Assembly (NCBI GenBank): GCA_944325945.1
Contig: CALVBW010000015.1
Span: 1-57,478, forward strand
Origin: Candidatus Gastranaerophilales bacterium
Lineage (GTDB): Bacteria > Cyanobacteriota > Vampirovibrionia > Gastranaerophilales > Gastranaerophilaceae
Length of the DNA: 57,478 nucleotides
Direction: 5' to 3'
Shown: one piece after another, positions 40,863 to 49,439 of the stretch
Numbering within the stretch: the first letter of the stretch is position 1
Layout of the letters: each line of letters begins with the position of its first letter
Notes under the pieces: generated by a model
Seen by the model: the letters and a program-made list of their open reading frames with translations, nothing else
Told to the model about the DNA's origin: nothing
Database searches by the model: none
Made by a program: the position numbers and the translations under genes

Positions 40863-41099
40863 TCACCTGTTAATATATTTTTCAATATAGGCAATAATAG
40901 CCTCAGATTCATACATTTTTGTGTTAGACGCAGGGTCATACATAAATGGCACCTGATCAATACCGCCTAATTCTAAAAGTTTTTCATAATTGTTTTTCGC
41001 TGTAATATCAAATTTTTTATACAAAATATCATTCTCATCGCAAAAATTCATTACTTTTTGCGAATATGGACAGGTTTCTAAAACATATAATTCAATCAT
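40863..41099 (-). CDS. Glutaredoxin-like thiol protein
   Basis: 78 aa thioredoxin fold. Redox motif CPYS in LETCPYSQKV, the cis-Pro in DQVPFMYDP and a C-terminal ESEAIIAYIEKY, as in GST-N/glutaredoxin proteins. First gene of a two-gene operon with the Hcp-like protein, hence probably its redox partner or repair thiol. Coupling with nitrosative or persulfide chemistry is inferred. Confidence 0.85.
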   Translation of the reverse strand: MIELYVLETCPYSQKVMNFCDENDILYKKFDITAKNNYEKLLELGGIDQVPFMYDPASNTKMYESEAIIAYIEKYINR

Positions 41100-41210
41100 A
41101 TTTTCCTCCGCAATTTAATTATAAATTTTAAAAAAATTAGTAAATCCCCGTATTGTGTAATTAGTCTGTTAATCTTGCATGACACTATTGTTTATAATAC
41201 ACTTTGAATT

Positions 41211-42323
41211 ATGAAAAATATATTGGTAGTATTCGGCACACGTCCGGAGGTAATAAAATTAGCACCGGTTATACTGGAACTCAAACGGCACAAGTATAAT
41301 GTGGTTCTTTGCAATACCGAACAGCAAAAAGAACTTTCAAATCAAACCCTTGAATATTTCGGACTCAAAGCTGATATAAATCTTGATTGCATGCGGGAAA
41401 ATCAATCATTGATTTCTGTCCAATGCAGAATTTTATCAGCACTGGATAAAGTTTTTGAAGAAAATACATATGATGCAACAATTGTTCAGGGCGATACAAT
41501 GACGGTTTTGTGCGGAGCGCTTGCAAGCTATTACCGCAAAATTCCCGTATTTCACGTAGAAGCAGGTTTAAGATCTTATGATATTTATGAGCCGTTTCCG
41601 GAAGAAATTATGCGCCAGATGACAACCCGCGTTGCAGAATTGAATTTTGCGCCTACTGAAAAAAATAAAGAAGCGCTTTTGAAAGAAAATATTTCACCTG
41701 ATAAAATTTTTGTCACAGGTAACACTGTTATTGACGCTCTTTTTTGTCTTTCAGATGATGTATTAAATGAATCAGCACTATTTTTCAACCGGAATAATGT
41801 GCCAGTTAATGATAAGCTTATTTTAATAACCGCTCACAGGCGTGAGAACCACGGTGCCAGAATTGACAGAATTCTGGATGCAGTTGAATATCTTGTGAAA
41901 GAGTATTCCGATCATACTTTTGTTATTCCGGTACATCCAAACCCGAATGTGCACGATAAAATACATTCCAGACTTGGCAAATACCCGCAGATTAAATTAT
42001 TAAAACCGCTGGATTATCCTTATCTGGTATATTTGATGAAAAATGCAAAATTAATTCTGACGGATTCAGGAGGAATTCAGGAGGAAGCACCGTCATTCGG
42101 GTGTCCGACGCTGGTTATGCGCTACGAAACAGAAAGACAGGAAGGTATTGACGCAGGTGTTTCTGTTCTTGTAGGTGCAGATTATGACAAAATTATTGAC
42201 TGCAGCGAGGAAGTCCTGTCAAAATCCAGAGCGGATTCAAGATTAAAGACTCAAAATCCTTACGGCGACGGAAAAGCTGCTCAAAGAATCGAGAAGATTA
42301 TCAGAAATTATTTTGCAAACTGA
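41211..42323 (+). CDS. wecB: UDP-N-acetylglucosamine 2-epimerase
   Basis: 370 aa. It makes UDP-ManNAc from UDP-GlcNAc for surface glycans. Visible: FGTRPEVIKLAPVI, QGDTMTVLCGALASYY, HVEAGLRSYD, the PFPEEIMRQM loop, TAHRRENHG and LTDSGGIQEEAPSFGCPTLVMR. Length is normal. TATAAT at 41194-41199 lies only 12 bases before ATG, so the leader is about 5 bases and lacks a Shine-Dalgarno sequence. Confidence 0.95.
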   Translation: MKNILVVFGTRPEVIKLAPVILELKRHKYNVVLCNTEQQKELSNQTLEYFGLKADINLDCMRENQSLISVQCRILSALDKVFEENTYDATIVQGDTMTVLCGALASYYRKIPVFHVEAGLRSYDIYEPFPEEIMRQMTTRVAELNFAPTEKNKEALLKENISPDKIFVTGNTVIDALFCLSDDVLNESALFFNRNNVPVNDKLILITAHRRENHGARIDRILDAVEYLVKEYSDHTFVIPVHPNPNVHDKIHSRLGKYPQIKLLKPLDYPYLVYLMKNAKLILTDSGGIQEEAPSFGCPTLVMRYETERQEGIDAGVSVLVGADYDKIIDCSEEVLSKSRADSRLKTQNPYGDGKAAQRIEKIIRNYFAN

Positions 42324-42329
42324 TTATAG

Positions 42330-42412
42330 TAAAGCTGTAAAATATTTTTGAGACAATAGAAAGCCTGAGGCGGGAGCATCGTCGAAAAAATCTGTTTACA
42401 GCTATACTCCAA
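42330..42412. repeat. Inverted repeat around a 55-base loop
   Basis: TATAGTAAAGCTGTAAA near 42325-42341 and TTTACAGCTATA near 42400-42411 share a perfect AGCTGTAAA/TTTACAGCT core. The inner part contains GCCTGAGGCGGGAGC. It lies between convergent wecB and the AMIN-like gene. It may act as a bidirectional terminator-like structure, although T-runs are weak. Confidence 0.45.
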
Positions 42413-42416
42413 TATA

Positions 42417-43046
42417 TTATCTTCTTGCAAGCTCTTTGTAGTTGCGTCTTGAACGCGGCATAATATTTGTTGCGTAAGCATTGTTAATTTTGCAATTAAT
42501 TTTTGGCATACTGGCAAGCTCTTTTTGAAAATTCCTGTATAGCTCAATTTCTCTGTCTTTAATATCTTTTTTGATAAGAATTGAATTTTCATAATCCGCT
42601 ATAGTTTTTGCAGATTTGACAAGCATAGCAAGAATAACCAGAACAGCCGCAGACCACAAAACTTTTTCCGCTGGAAACCGTTCGCTTAAAATAGCAGGTT
42701 CCCCGTTTGAAGTTTGAGCAAGAATTGTGGCTTTTGCAATATCTTTTGCCTGTATATAGATTTTTAATTCATCATCAGAAATATTTTCAACGATTAACCC
42801 GTTTACATTAGCAGTACTTTTATAAATAGCATTTACTGAAGCAGATGTTGTAATGCCTTTTACATCGAGTATAACATTATCACTGCCTTTGACAGTCTTT
42901 TTAATCTCCGGCAAGGCATCTGTTTTTAAAATTATATTGTATCCGTCATCTGTGCCTTCAACCACAACAGTACGAAGATAATTTTCCGATGCACTAACCG
43001 CAAGTCCCATAAATAAAATTGTTAATACTAAAAATATTCTTTTCAC
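42417..43046 (-). CDS. Exported AMIN-domain-like protein
   Basis: 209 aa. A signal peptide (MKRIFLVLTILFMGLAVSASE) is followed by a beta-rich domain (about 25-115: YNIILKTDALPEIKKTVKGSDNVILDV...ANVNGLIVENISDDELKIYI) resembling AMIN domains of PilQ and AmiC. A membrane helix is at about 130-147 and a basic cytoplasmic tail ends in RSRRNYKELARR. AMIN domains bind peptidoglycan or envelope machines. Domain similarity is moderate and function is open. Confidence 0.55.
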   Translation of the reverse strand: MKRIFLVLTILFMGLAVSASENYLRTVVVEGTDDGYNIILKTDALPEIKKTVKGSDNVILDVKGITTSASVNAIYKSTANVNGLIVENISDDELKIYIQAKDIAKATILAQTSNGEPAILSERFPAEKVLWSAAVLVILAMLVKSAKTIADYENSILIKKDIKDREIELYRNFQKELASMPKINCKINNAYATNIMPRSRRNYKELARR

Positions 43047-43202
43047 AACTATCCCCTAGTCTTCTACAACTACTATACTAAAGCCATGCACACAATTTAT
43101 CATCAATCCAAAGGTTTATTTTCCGCTAAATCATTGGTTTTAGATTTATATGTTAATTAATGTTACAAAAAATGACCATGCTGAAATACGGATAAATTTA
43201 AT

Positions 43203-43221
43203 GACTTTATATATATGTAAG
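43203..43221 (+). promoter_or_regulatory. Shared ACTTTATATA-type element (copy 5)
   Basis: GACTTTATATATATGTAAG ends 17 bases before ATG 43239. The leader contains ACGAACGAGG, like the ACGAGGA of the gene at 34071. Confidence 0.6.
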
Positions 43222-43238
43222 ACGAACGAGGTATTAAG

Positions 43239-43586
43239 ATGATCACATTATCAAAACCATCAAAAATGGACAAAGGTTACGTTGCAGAAGCACAAAAGCC
43301 CGCAGAAGCTGTTGAAACTGCAGGATCATTGGCAATGTTGTTTGAAAACGGTTTGATGACAATGGGACAATATGACGAATTTATATCCAGCAACCCGTTT
43401 TCCGTTGATTACAGCATGTATACAACATCAGAAGGCGATGACTCAATTGCAATGGGTGGTTTTTTAAGCAGTTTTTCAAATGCTGTGTCTACACTCGGTG
43501 GCTTTACAGGCGGCGGTTTTTCAGGAGGTTTTTCTGCAGGAAGCTGTGGTTCTTGCGGAGGCGGCGGTTTTTCATCTGTTTGTTAA
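43239..43586 (+). CDS. Small Gly/Cys-rich orphan protein
   Basis: 115 aa, not recognised. The first about 70 residues are helical and acidic (LAMLFENGLMTMGQYDEFISSN). The C-terminal 35 are a Gly/Phe/Ser repeat (GGFTGGGFSGGFSAG) ending SCGSCGGGGFSSVC with three Cys. There is no signal peptide. Gly-rich tails of this sort occur in surface or assembly proteins. It is controlled by copy 5 of the shared element and followed by a terminator. Confidence 0.7.
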   Translation: MITLSKPSKMDKGYVAEAQKPAEAVETAGSLAMLFENGLMTMGQYDEFISSNPFSVDYSMYTTSEGDDSIAMGGFLSSFSNAVSTLGGFTGGGFSGGFSAGSCGSCGGGGFSSVC

Positions 43587-43607
43587 TAAAAAAATTATAA
43601 ATACATC

Positions 43608-43638
43608 AAAGAGCGGTTATAATGACCGTTCTTTTTTG
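43608..43638 (+). terminator. Intrinsic terminator
   Basis: AGAGCGGT-TATAATG-ACCGTTCT followed by TTTTTT, just after the Gly/Cys-rich gene. Confidence 0.8.
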
Positions 43639-43651
43639 TTTAAATATTTAT

Positions 43652-43906
43652 ATGGAGAAAAAATATTACGTATACATACTCCTGACTGAGCGCAATACAT
43701 TGTATTGCGGCTATACGGATGACGTGGAAAAACGCTTTAAAGCACATCTTGAAGGGCACGGCGCAAAGTATACCCGGGCAAATAAACCTGTTAAAATCGT
43801 ATGGCAAAAAGAATTTGCAAATAAATCCGATGCCCAGAAGGAAGAATACAGGATTAAACACCTTTCACGAAAGAATAAGCAAAAACTTATAAGTAATATT
43901 TTTTAA
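43652..43906 (+). CDS. GIY-YIG nuclease superfamily protein (UPF0213/YhbQ-like)
   Basis: 84 aa. Motif YYVYILLTERNTLYCGYTDDVEKRFKAH gives the YVY...YCGYT form of GIY-YIG, with the catalytic Arg (KRF) and a C-terminal Glu (KEEYRIKHLSRKNK). Length matches the single-domain family thought to act in DNA damage tolerance. ATG 43652 is chosen because upstream codons lie in the preceding terminator. Confidence 0.9.
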   Translation: MEKKYYVYILLTERNTLYCGYTDDVEKRFKAHLEGHGAKYTRANKPVKIVWQKEFANKSDAQKEEYRIKHLSRKNKQKLISNIF

Positions 43907-43985
43907 AAAATTTTGAGCGGCTGTTTAATAATCATGCGGCAGTCGTGATATTGTTTTTTACATAAGTCATATTGCGCTCTATATT

Positions 43986-45326
43986 TTACAATTTCTCCAA
44001 TTTTTTATCGAGCTTTTGGATATATTTAAGCTGTTTTTCAAGGTCTTTTTCGCCACGCTTAATTTCTTTTTGCAATTCTTTAATTTTAACTTCCTTAAAT
44101 TCTGCCGGAGCTTCATTAAACGTTGTTGTGCCGCCGATATTCTGCTGTTTGTTGTAATCTTTCATTTGCTCTTTGAATTCTGCATCCATCTGTTTAATTT
44201 TTTGTTTATATTCAAGCTCCATCTGCTTGAAATCGGCTTCTTGTTTCTTTTTATCAGCTTTTGCCTGCATTTCTTCTGAATGTTTCAGGGCTTTTTCTTC
44301 CTGTTCTAACACAACAGGCTTAACAACGCCGTCCTGTACAATTTTAAAGCCATTTACACTCAATTCAACAGTATTTAAATCAAAAGAAAGCAGCCTTGTC
44401 TGTTCACCATGACAATCTATACTCCATATACCGAGAAAAATCGGCTTTTTACCTGTATAGGCATAAGCATAAGCAGCTACCCTGTCCGGCTCATCTTTTA
44501 AAAAACCAAGAGGGTATATATCCCAGCGTGCTTCATCAAGATTCAGATCTTCATTTTCTTTCCAGTAATATATAATTGCATCTCTGAGCTCCACAAGGTT
44601 ATATGATGTTTTTGTATCAAAATCATATACAATGGCATTTGTTTTCCAGATGCCGTCTTTTGAACTGCCGATTTTTTCTTTTAACAAAAGCTTTGTCCCG
44701 TCTGTTGAAAAATCAATAGGCGTCAGCGTTCTAAAAGCATAAAAATTATCAATTGACTTTTCAGTTGAAACTATAGGGTCTGGAAGTCTTTTTTTAACAT
44801 TTGCTCTGAGCATTTTACTCAAATTTGTCCCGTCATCTTCAAGCTTGATTACGAATAAATCAGAAGCCGTAGAAGCGCTGTTCGGATAGTAATAAACAAC
44901 AGGGTAAACCATAATTGAAAAATCAGGAGAGGCTATTCCCTGCCCGTTATATTGTTTTAATTGATAGAATCTTTTTGTTATGTTTAGTTCAGGACTACCG
45001 GGAGGATCATTATAACGGACTATTCTGTATGTGGGCTGAGGCACATATTTCATATCCGAACCTTTTTGAACCTTAGGGATTTCGACCTTATCTTCCATCT
45101 TATCCCTGTACACTGAAAGTGCTTCATATTCTTCCACAGTCATAAATCCGGAAGGTTTGTAATCAAGTTTTTTGCGTTCATATTTTTCTTTTTCTTCCTG
45201 CTTTAGAACATTGTGAATATATTCCGCTTCTTTTTGACGTGCATCTTTTTTCTTAAAAGTAAAAGCCGACACGCAGAGCGAATTTAGAAACAAAACCGCA
45301 GCTAAGAGTAAAACACTTTTACGCAA
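43986..45326 (-). CDS. Secreted orphan protein with C-terminal coiled coil
   Basis: 446 aa. A signal peptide (about 1-21, LLLAAVLFLNSLCVSA) is followed by a charged linker and a beta-rich middle domain (about 90-330) with strands like LLLKEKIGSSKDGIW and KPIFLGIWSIDC. A long, Lys/Glu-rich coiled coil fills about 345-446. No known domain was recognised. It abuts the response regulator stop codon, so it is the third gene of the two-component operon and may be the sensed or regulated envelope factor. Confidence 0.75.
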   Translation of the reverse strand: MRKSVLLLAAVLFLNSLCVSAFTFKKKDARQKEAEYIHNVLKQEEKEKYERKKLDYKPSGFMTVEEYEALSVYRDKMEDKVEIPKVQKGSDMKYVPQPTYRIVRYNDPPGSPELNITKRFYQLKQYNGQGIASPDFSIMVYPVVYYYPNSASTASDLFVIKLEDDGTNLSKMLRANVKKRLPDPIVSTEKSIDNFYAFRTLTPIDFSTDGTKLLLKEKIGSSKDGIWKTNAIVYDFDTKTSYNLVELRDAIIYYWKENEDLNLDEARWDIYPLGFLKDEPDRVAAYAYAYTGKKPIFLGIWSIDCHGEQTRLLSFDLNTVELSVNGFKIVQDGVVKPVVLEQEEKALKHSEEMQAKADKKKQEADFKQMELEYKQKIKQMDAEFKEQMKDYNKQQNIGGTTTFNEAPAEFKEVKIKELQKEIKRGEKDLEKQLKYIQKLDKKLEKL

Positions 45327-45998
45327 TTATACCAATCCCTCTTTCATTGCTGTTGCCACCGCTTTTGAACGGCTTTCAACATAAAGTTTTTGCAAAATAC
45401 TGTGAACGTGAGTTTTAGTTGTTGACAGAGTAATAACCAATTTTTCGGAAATCTGCGGGTTGCTCATACCGTCAACAATTAATGCAAGCACTTCCATTTC
45501 ACGTTCTGTCAGCCCGTATAAGTTCTTTCCTAATTTGTAATTAATTACACCGCGTTTTTTCTCTACATCAGATGACTTTCTTATATTAGTTAAAACAATT
45601 TTTGCGATTGCCGGATCAAGCCAGCCTGCACCTTCAGACACAGCAATAACGGCGGCAACCGTCTGATCTGATGTGGCACCTTTTGTAATATAACCATCAG
45701 CACCTGCTTTGAATGAATCAAATATGTCATCTTCTTCTTCGCGGGATGTGTACATTAAAACCTTTATATCAGGATTTGAATTTTTAATCTTTCTCGTGGC
45801 TTCAATACCGTCAATTGTAGGAAGACCTATATCCATAATAACAACATCCGGCTTGAGCTTTAAGGCTTTTTCCACACCTTCTTCACCGTCTGCAGACATA
45901 TCAGCTATTTCTATGTCTGAATTCTTTGACAAAATCACCGACAAGCCCATTCTTGCCATATCATGATCTTCAACAATTAAAACTTTTATCTTAGCCAT
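45327..45998 (-). CDS. NarL/LuxR-family response regulator
   Basis: 223 aa. A receiver domain (about 1-120) has acidic DD-type residues (VEDHD), the phospho-acceptor Asp in VVIMDIGLPTIDG, and Lys in ITKGA. A LuxR-type helix-turn-helix is at about 155-220 (LTEREMEVLALIVDGMSNPQISEKLVITLSTTKTHVHSILQKL). ATG 45998 is chosen over a start 6 codons upstream because it overlaps the kinase stop by 8 bases, typical coupling. It acts as the transcriptional output of the adjacent kinase. Confidence 0.93.
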   Translation of the reverse strand: MAKIKVLIVEDHDMARMGLSVILSKNSDIEIADMSADGEEGVEKALKLKPDVVIMDIGLPTIDGIEATRKIKNSNPDIKVLMYTSREEEDDIFDSFKAGADGYITKGATSDQTVAAVIAVSEGAGWLDPAIAKIVLTNIRKSSDVEKKRGVINYKLGKNLYGLTEREMEVLALIVDGMSNPQISEKLVITLSTTKTHVHSILQKLYVESRSKAVATAMKEGLV

Positions 45999-47577
45999 TA
46001 ACAACCTGTCTTTCATTCTTCAAATTCTTTACAACAGCATTTGGCAGCAGAAAAGTAAATTCACTGCCTTTTGTCATTTTTGTTTCAAGCCAGATTTTGC
46101 CCTCGTGTGCTTCCACTATCTGCCTTGATAAATACAATCCGAGACCAGTTCCTGTCGAACGTTTTTTACTTGTTCCCTGAGAAAATCTCGTAAATAAATG
46201 AGGAATATCCTCTTTAGGAATACCGTTTCCGTTGTCTGAAACAGAAAATATAAAATCTCCTGACTGCGCTTTTGCGAATAATTCAATTTTACCGTTTTTA
46301 TTTGTATAATTTACAGCATTACCGCAAAGATTTATCATAACGCGCTTAATCTCGCCCTTATCAGCACATAATTCAGTGTCATCCGGCATATCACAATTCA
46401 ATACAAATTCAATATTTTTATGTTCCGCAAGCGGTTTTAATTCATCATAACACTGTGTAATCAAATCTTTTGCATTAAAAACAGTTTTGCACAAAGTAAG
46501 CTTGCCGCTTTCAAATTTATAAACTTCCAAAAGCGCATTAACCAGCCCGAGAAGATCCTCATTACTTTGCAGCATAGTAGACAAAAGCACTTTCTGCTTA
46601 TCTTCAAGCTCACCCAAAGATCCGTCGAGGAAAAATTTAAGTGTTTGTATCGCCGCAAGAAGAGGCGTCCTCAAATCATGCGTCAGGGTTGCAATAAAAT
46701 CATCTCTTAATCTTTCGGTATCTTTTTGCAGGCTAACATCACGAATAACACCCACATAGCGCGGTTTGCCGTCCGTAGAAATTGATGCAAAATTAATTTC
46801 TACAGGTATTCTTTTATCACTTAGCGAATTCCTGATGTAGCAGTCACGGATAAGTATTTCTGATTTGTCGTTACCGAGTCCGAATATACCGTTTTTATTA
46901 TGTCCGGCTTTATTAAAATCAATATTATCGGAATATGCTATCTCCTGTAATCTCATATGACACAGGGCTTGAGCTGAAAGACCTGTCATATTTTCACACG
47001 CCGGATTTACCTGTTCTATAATTCCAAGATTGTCAATTATAATAATACCGTCAGCACAGTAATTAATAATTCCGCTTAATTTTGCATTTGCGGCAGTTAA
47101 TTCTTTTGTGCGCTCGTCAACCATTTGTTCAAGCTTTTGAGAATATTCTTCGAGTTTTGATTTTGCTGTTTCAAGTTCGGAAATTTTCTCACGCAGATTT
47201 TCAAGCAAATGACTTCTTTCAATGCCGTTTTTGATATTTATTATTAAATCATCATTGTCCCACGGCTTTTCAATGTATTTATACAGGCCGATTTCATTAA
47301 TCGCTTTAATTGCATTTTCCTTATCTGCATAGCCGGTTAAAAGTATCATACTTACTTCGGGGTACATCTTTTTAGCCTGCGTTAAAAACTCCAGACCATT
47401 CATTTCAGGCATAATAAAATCTGAAATAATTATATCCGGAGTTTCTGTTTTTAAATATTCAACGGCTTCTTCAGGGTTATTAAAGAACACAGCATCAGAT
47501 AAACCTTCAACTTTCAGCAAAGTTTTGAAAGCTGATGTAACCATTTTTTCATCATCTACTACTACAATCTTACCCAT
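45991..47577 (-). CDS. Sensor histidine kinase with N-terminal receiver and PAS domains
   Basis: 528 aa, cytoplasmic (no membrane helix). In order: a receiver (about 1-120; DDE, IIISDFIMPEMNG, KPW), a coiled coil (about 125-160), a PAS domain (about 165-285; IINYCADGIIIIDNLG), HisKA with HDLRTPL (about 300-310), and HATPase with NLCGNAVNYTNKNG, SDNGNGIPKED and STGTGLGLYLSRQIVEAH (about 400-510). All catalytic motifs are intact. It heads the kinase-regulator-secreted protein operon. Its ATG directly follows the inverted repeat at 47578-47607 and has no Shine-Dalgarno sequence. Confidence 0.93.
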   Translation of the reverse strand: MGKIVVVDDEKMVTSAFKTLLKVEGLSDAVFFNNPEEAVEYLKTETPDIIISDFIMPEMNGLEFLTQAKKMYPEVSMILLTGYADKENAIKAINEIGLYKYIEKPWDNDDLIINIKNGIERSHLLENLREKISELETAKSKLEEYSQKLEQMVDERTKELTAANAKLSGIINYCADGIIIIDNLGIIEQVNPACENMTGLSAQALCHMRLQEIAYSDNIDFNKAGHNKNGIFGLGNDKSEILIRDCYIRNSLSDKRIPVEINFASISTDGKPRYVGVIRDVSLQKDTERLRDDFIATLTHDLRTPLLAAIQTLKFFLDGSLGELEDKQKVLLSTMLQSNEDLLGLVNALLEVYKFESGKLTLCKTVFNAKDLITQCYDELKPLAEHKNIEFVLNCDMPDDTELCADKGEIKRVMINLCGNAVNYTNKNGKIELFAKAQSGDFIFSVSDNGNGIPKEDIPHLFTRFSQGTSKKRSTGTGLGLYLSRQIVEAHEGKIWLETKMTKGSEFTFLLPNAVVKNLKNERQVVNG

Positions 47578-47607
47578 AACACTATAATAATAATCTATTA
47601 TAGTGTT
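47578..47607 (-). promoter_or_regulatory. Perfect 11-bp inverted repeat over the kinase promoter
   Basis: AACACTATAAT and ATTATAGTGTT flank an 8-base loop and abut the kinase start codon. On the minus strand TATAAT in the distal arm is spaced 18 bases from TTGTAA. It is a likely operator for autoregulation or a start-masking hairpin. Confidence 0.6.
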
Positions 47608-47637
47608 AAAGACAAATTGTTTACAAATTTGAAATAT

Positions 47638-48147
47638 TTAATCATATTCGTGTTTGTGATATTCGCGTTTTGCAAGTTCTTCATTTAACAAATAAAGTGA
47701 AGCTTTTTCATCACCGAATAATTTTAATTTTGTAATAATGTCAGTTGCATTTTTTTCTTCTTCAACCTGCTCTTTCAAATACCAGTTGATGAAATTTCTT
47801 GTGGCTAGATCACATTCGTCCAGTGACAGATTTGCAATAGCTTCTATTGAACTTGTGACGTAACGCTCGTGCTCAAGAATTTTTTCAAAAACTTGAACAG
47901 GAGATTTGAAATCATTTTCAGGAACGTCAATTTGTTTTAACTGAATTTTTGTATCACGGTCGACCATATAGTCAAAAATTATCATTCCGTGATCAACTTC
48001 TTCTTTTGCCTGAACCTTTGTCCAGTTTGCAAAACCGTATAACCCTTTATCGTCAAAAAAGGCTGACATTGCAAGATAAAGATAAGCCGAATAAAATTCT
48101 TTGTTAATTTGTTCGTTTAAAATGTCTTTTACTTTATCACTAATCAT
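47638..48147 (-). CDS. ftn: Ferritin
   Basis: 169 aa non-haem bacterial ferritin. Ferroxidase ligands are visible in NEQINKEFYSAYLYLAM, KVQAKEEVDHGMIIFDYM (ExxH) and YLKEQVEEEKNATDI. Length matches FtnA. ATG 48147 (MISDKV) is chosen because it overlaps the upstream superoxide reductase stop by 8 bases; a longer frame would run through that gene. It stores iron, limiting Fenton chemistry. Confidence 0.95.
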   Translation of the reverse strand: MISDKVKDILNEQINKEFYSAYLYLAMSAFFDDKGLYGFANWTKVQAKEEVDHGMIIFDYMVDRDTKIQLKQIDVPENDFKSPVQVFEKILEHERYVTSSIEAIANLSLDECDLATRNFINWYLKEQVEEEKNATDIITKLKLFGDEKASLYLLNEELAKREYHKHEYD

Positions 48148-48529
48148 TTTTTCCCTCCCACAGACCGTGAATATTGCAATATTCAACAGCTGTTTTAAAA
48201 TTATTTTCTGCAGTAATACAAGGTTCATCACCGGGTTTCAGATATTCAAGATACATATGGCTTTTATCTTCCGGTATAGTTTCAATAAATTCTATATAGT
48301 GTTCATCCAGCATCGGATGAGGGGTACTGCCGATAAGAATTTTTATTTTGCCGTCCGCATTTTTTTCAAACACAGGTACGTGCTTTTCTAAGCCTTCATT
48401 TTCAACATTTTTTGGTTCTAATAATGTCATAGGCTGACCGCAGCAAACAAGTTCCCCTGCGCCCTCCAGAAGCACCTGCACCAGATTTCCGCATATTTCA
48501 CAGCGGTACATTTCCAAACGTTGTGTCAT
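48140..48529 (-). CDS. dfx: Desulfoferrodoxin / superoxide reductase (2Fe type)
   Basis: 129 aa. The N-terminal desulforedoxin domain has the Fe(Cys)4 ligands CEICG and CCGQ. The C-terminal superoxide reductase domain has His ligands (KHVPVFE, PHPMLDEHYIEFIE) and the Cys-His pair CNIHGLW. It reduces superoxide to peroxide without making oxygen, as strict anaerobes do. The start at 48529 has AGGAGGT; the longer frame from 48670 is not supported. Cotranscribed with ferritin. Confidence 0.96.
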   Translation of the reverse strand: MTQRLEMYRCEICGNLVQVLLEGAGELVCCGQPMTLLEPKNVENEGLEKHVPVFEKNADGKIKILIGSTPHPMLDEHYIEFIETIPEDKSHMYLEYLKPGDEPCITAENNFKTAVEYCNIHGLWEGKND

Positions 48530-48664
48530 TTTTACCTCCTTAATGTAAGGATAAATTGCAGCTGTGTTGTTTGCATTGCCCTGTTGAATTAATATATAAA
48601 AGCTATCTTTAAAAAAACTTAATAATCTAGCAAAAAAAATTCTCAGCCGGTTTAAAATAGTATC

Positions 48665-49414
48665 ATGCAAGTAACGGGTATCTCTTTTTCAAGTCCTAAT
48701 TTTAAATCAGGGCAAACTTTTTCTAAGGAAGAAGCGTTGTATCCTTTTTTGTATACTGCTAAAGAAGATTATGTTCCGAAAGGGTTTAACAACCATAAAA
48801 TAGATTATATAGGAGGGGCTGTAGCAGTTTGTCTTGCAATTTTGTCACTTAAAAAATTCTTTACAAAAAGCACAATTCCGCAGAGTGTTGTTGAATTAAA
48901 GAACCCGAATTCAGGACTCGGAAAGCTTGATTTTGGTATGCGCACAAGCGCTCTTTTGAAGGAAAATATCCTGTACCCTATGAAGGCCATTTTAATGGGC
49001 GACACAAGACTTTTGAACCGTAAATTAAAAACCGGTTTGATAATAGCTGATAACGATAAAAATAAATTAAAAAATTATATCAAGGCTTTTTTAACACACG
49101 CAAGGGCACTCGGTATACACGTAGAAGAATTAAAGTATCCTGACAAAAAACAGCCTTTGAAAGAAGTATACAAAGCTTTGGAAAATGCTGAAGCATATTA
49201 TAAATCAAAAGGTATTTGCACAATAGTAAATATTGGTGATCTCGGAAAAATAAGTAATTTGTCTGTTGGAAAATTTGAAAGCAGCTCAAACATTGAAAAA
49301 CGCTTAGCATCGATGCCGAAAGGCGTTCTATGGGTTGCACACACAACAAGCGGTGACAAATTGCCGTATTTTTACAATAATATACCTACATTAAGCGTGA
49401 AAATTGTTGATTAA
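48665..49414 (+). CDS. Orphan protein with N-terminal FSSPNFKS motif and one membrane helix
   Basis: 249 aa, not recognised. The start MQVTGISFSSPNFKS recalls the VNFTGIY start of the gene at 23401. A hydrophobic segment at about 49-66 (IDYIGGAVAVCLAILSLKKFF) may span the membrane. The remainder is alpha/beta (KTGLIIADNDKNKLKNYIKAFLTHARALG). -10-like TAAAAT lies 6 bases before ATG with no Shine-Dalgarno sequence, consistent with a leaderless message. The SRP RNA promoter starts before its stop codon. Confidence 0.65.
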   Translation: MQVTGISFSSPNFKSGQTFSKEEALYPFLYTAKEDYVPKGFNNHKIDYIGGAVAVCLAILSLKKFFTKSTIPQSVVELKNPNSGLGKLDFGMRTSALLKENILYPMKAILMGDTRLLNRKLKTGLIIADNDKNKLKNYIKAFLTHARALGIHVEELKYPDKKQPLKEVYKALENAEAYYKSKGICTIVNIGDLGKISNLSVGKFESSSNIEKRLASMPKGVLWVAHTTSGDKLPYFYNNIPTLSVKIVD

Positions 49415-49432
49415 AAATATTTATGTTATAAT
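49404..49432 (+). promoter_or_regulatory. Promoter of the SRP RNA
   Basis: TTGTTG (49404-49409), a 17-base spacer and TATAAT (49427-49432). Transcription should begin at about 49439-49440, exactly at the first base of the RNA closing stem. Confidence 0.8.
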
Positions 49433-49439
49433 AAAAACA

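Noticed and set aside
48530-48670. Longer start for the superoxide reductase gene
   Set aside because: The additional 47 residues are not family-like, whereas ATG 48529 has a perfect AGGAGG and family-typical N-terminus MYRCEICG.
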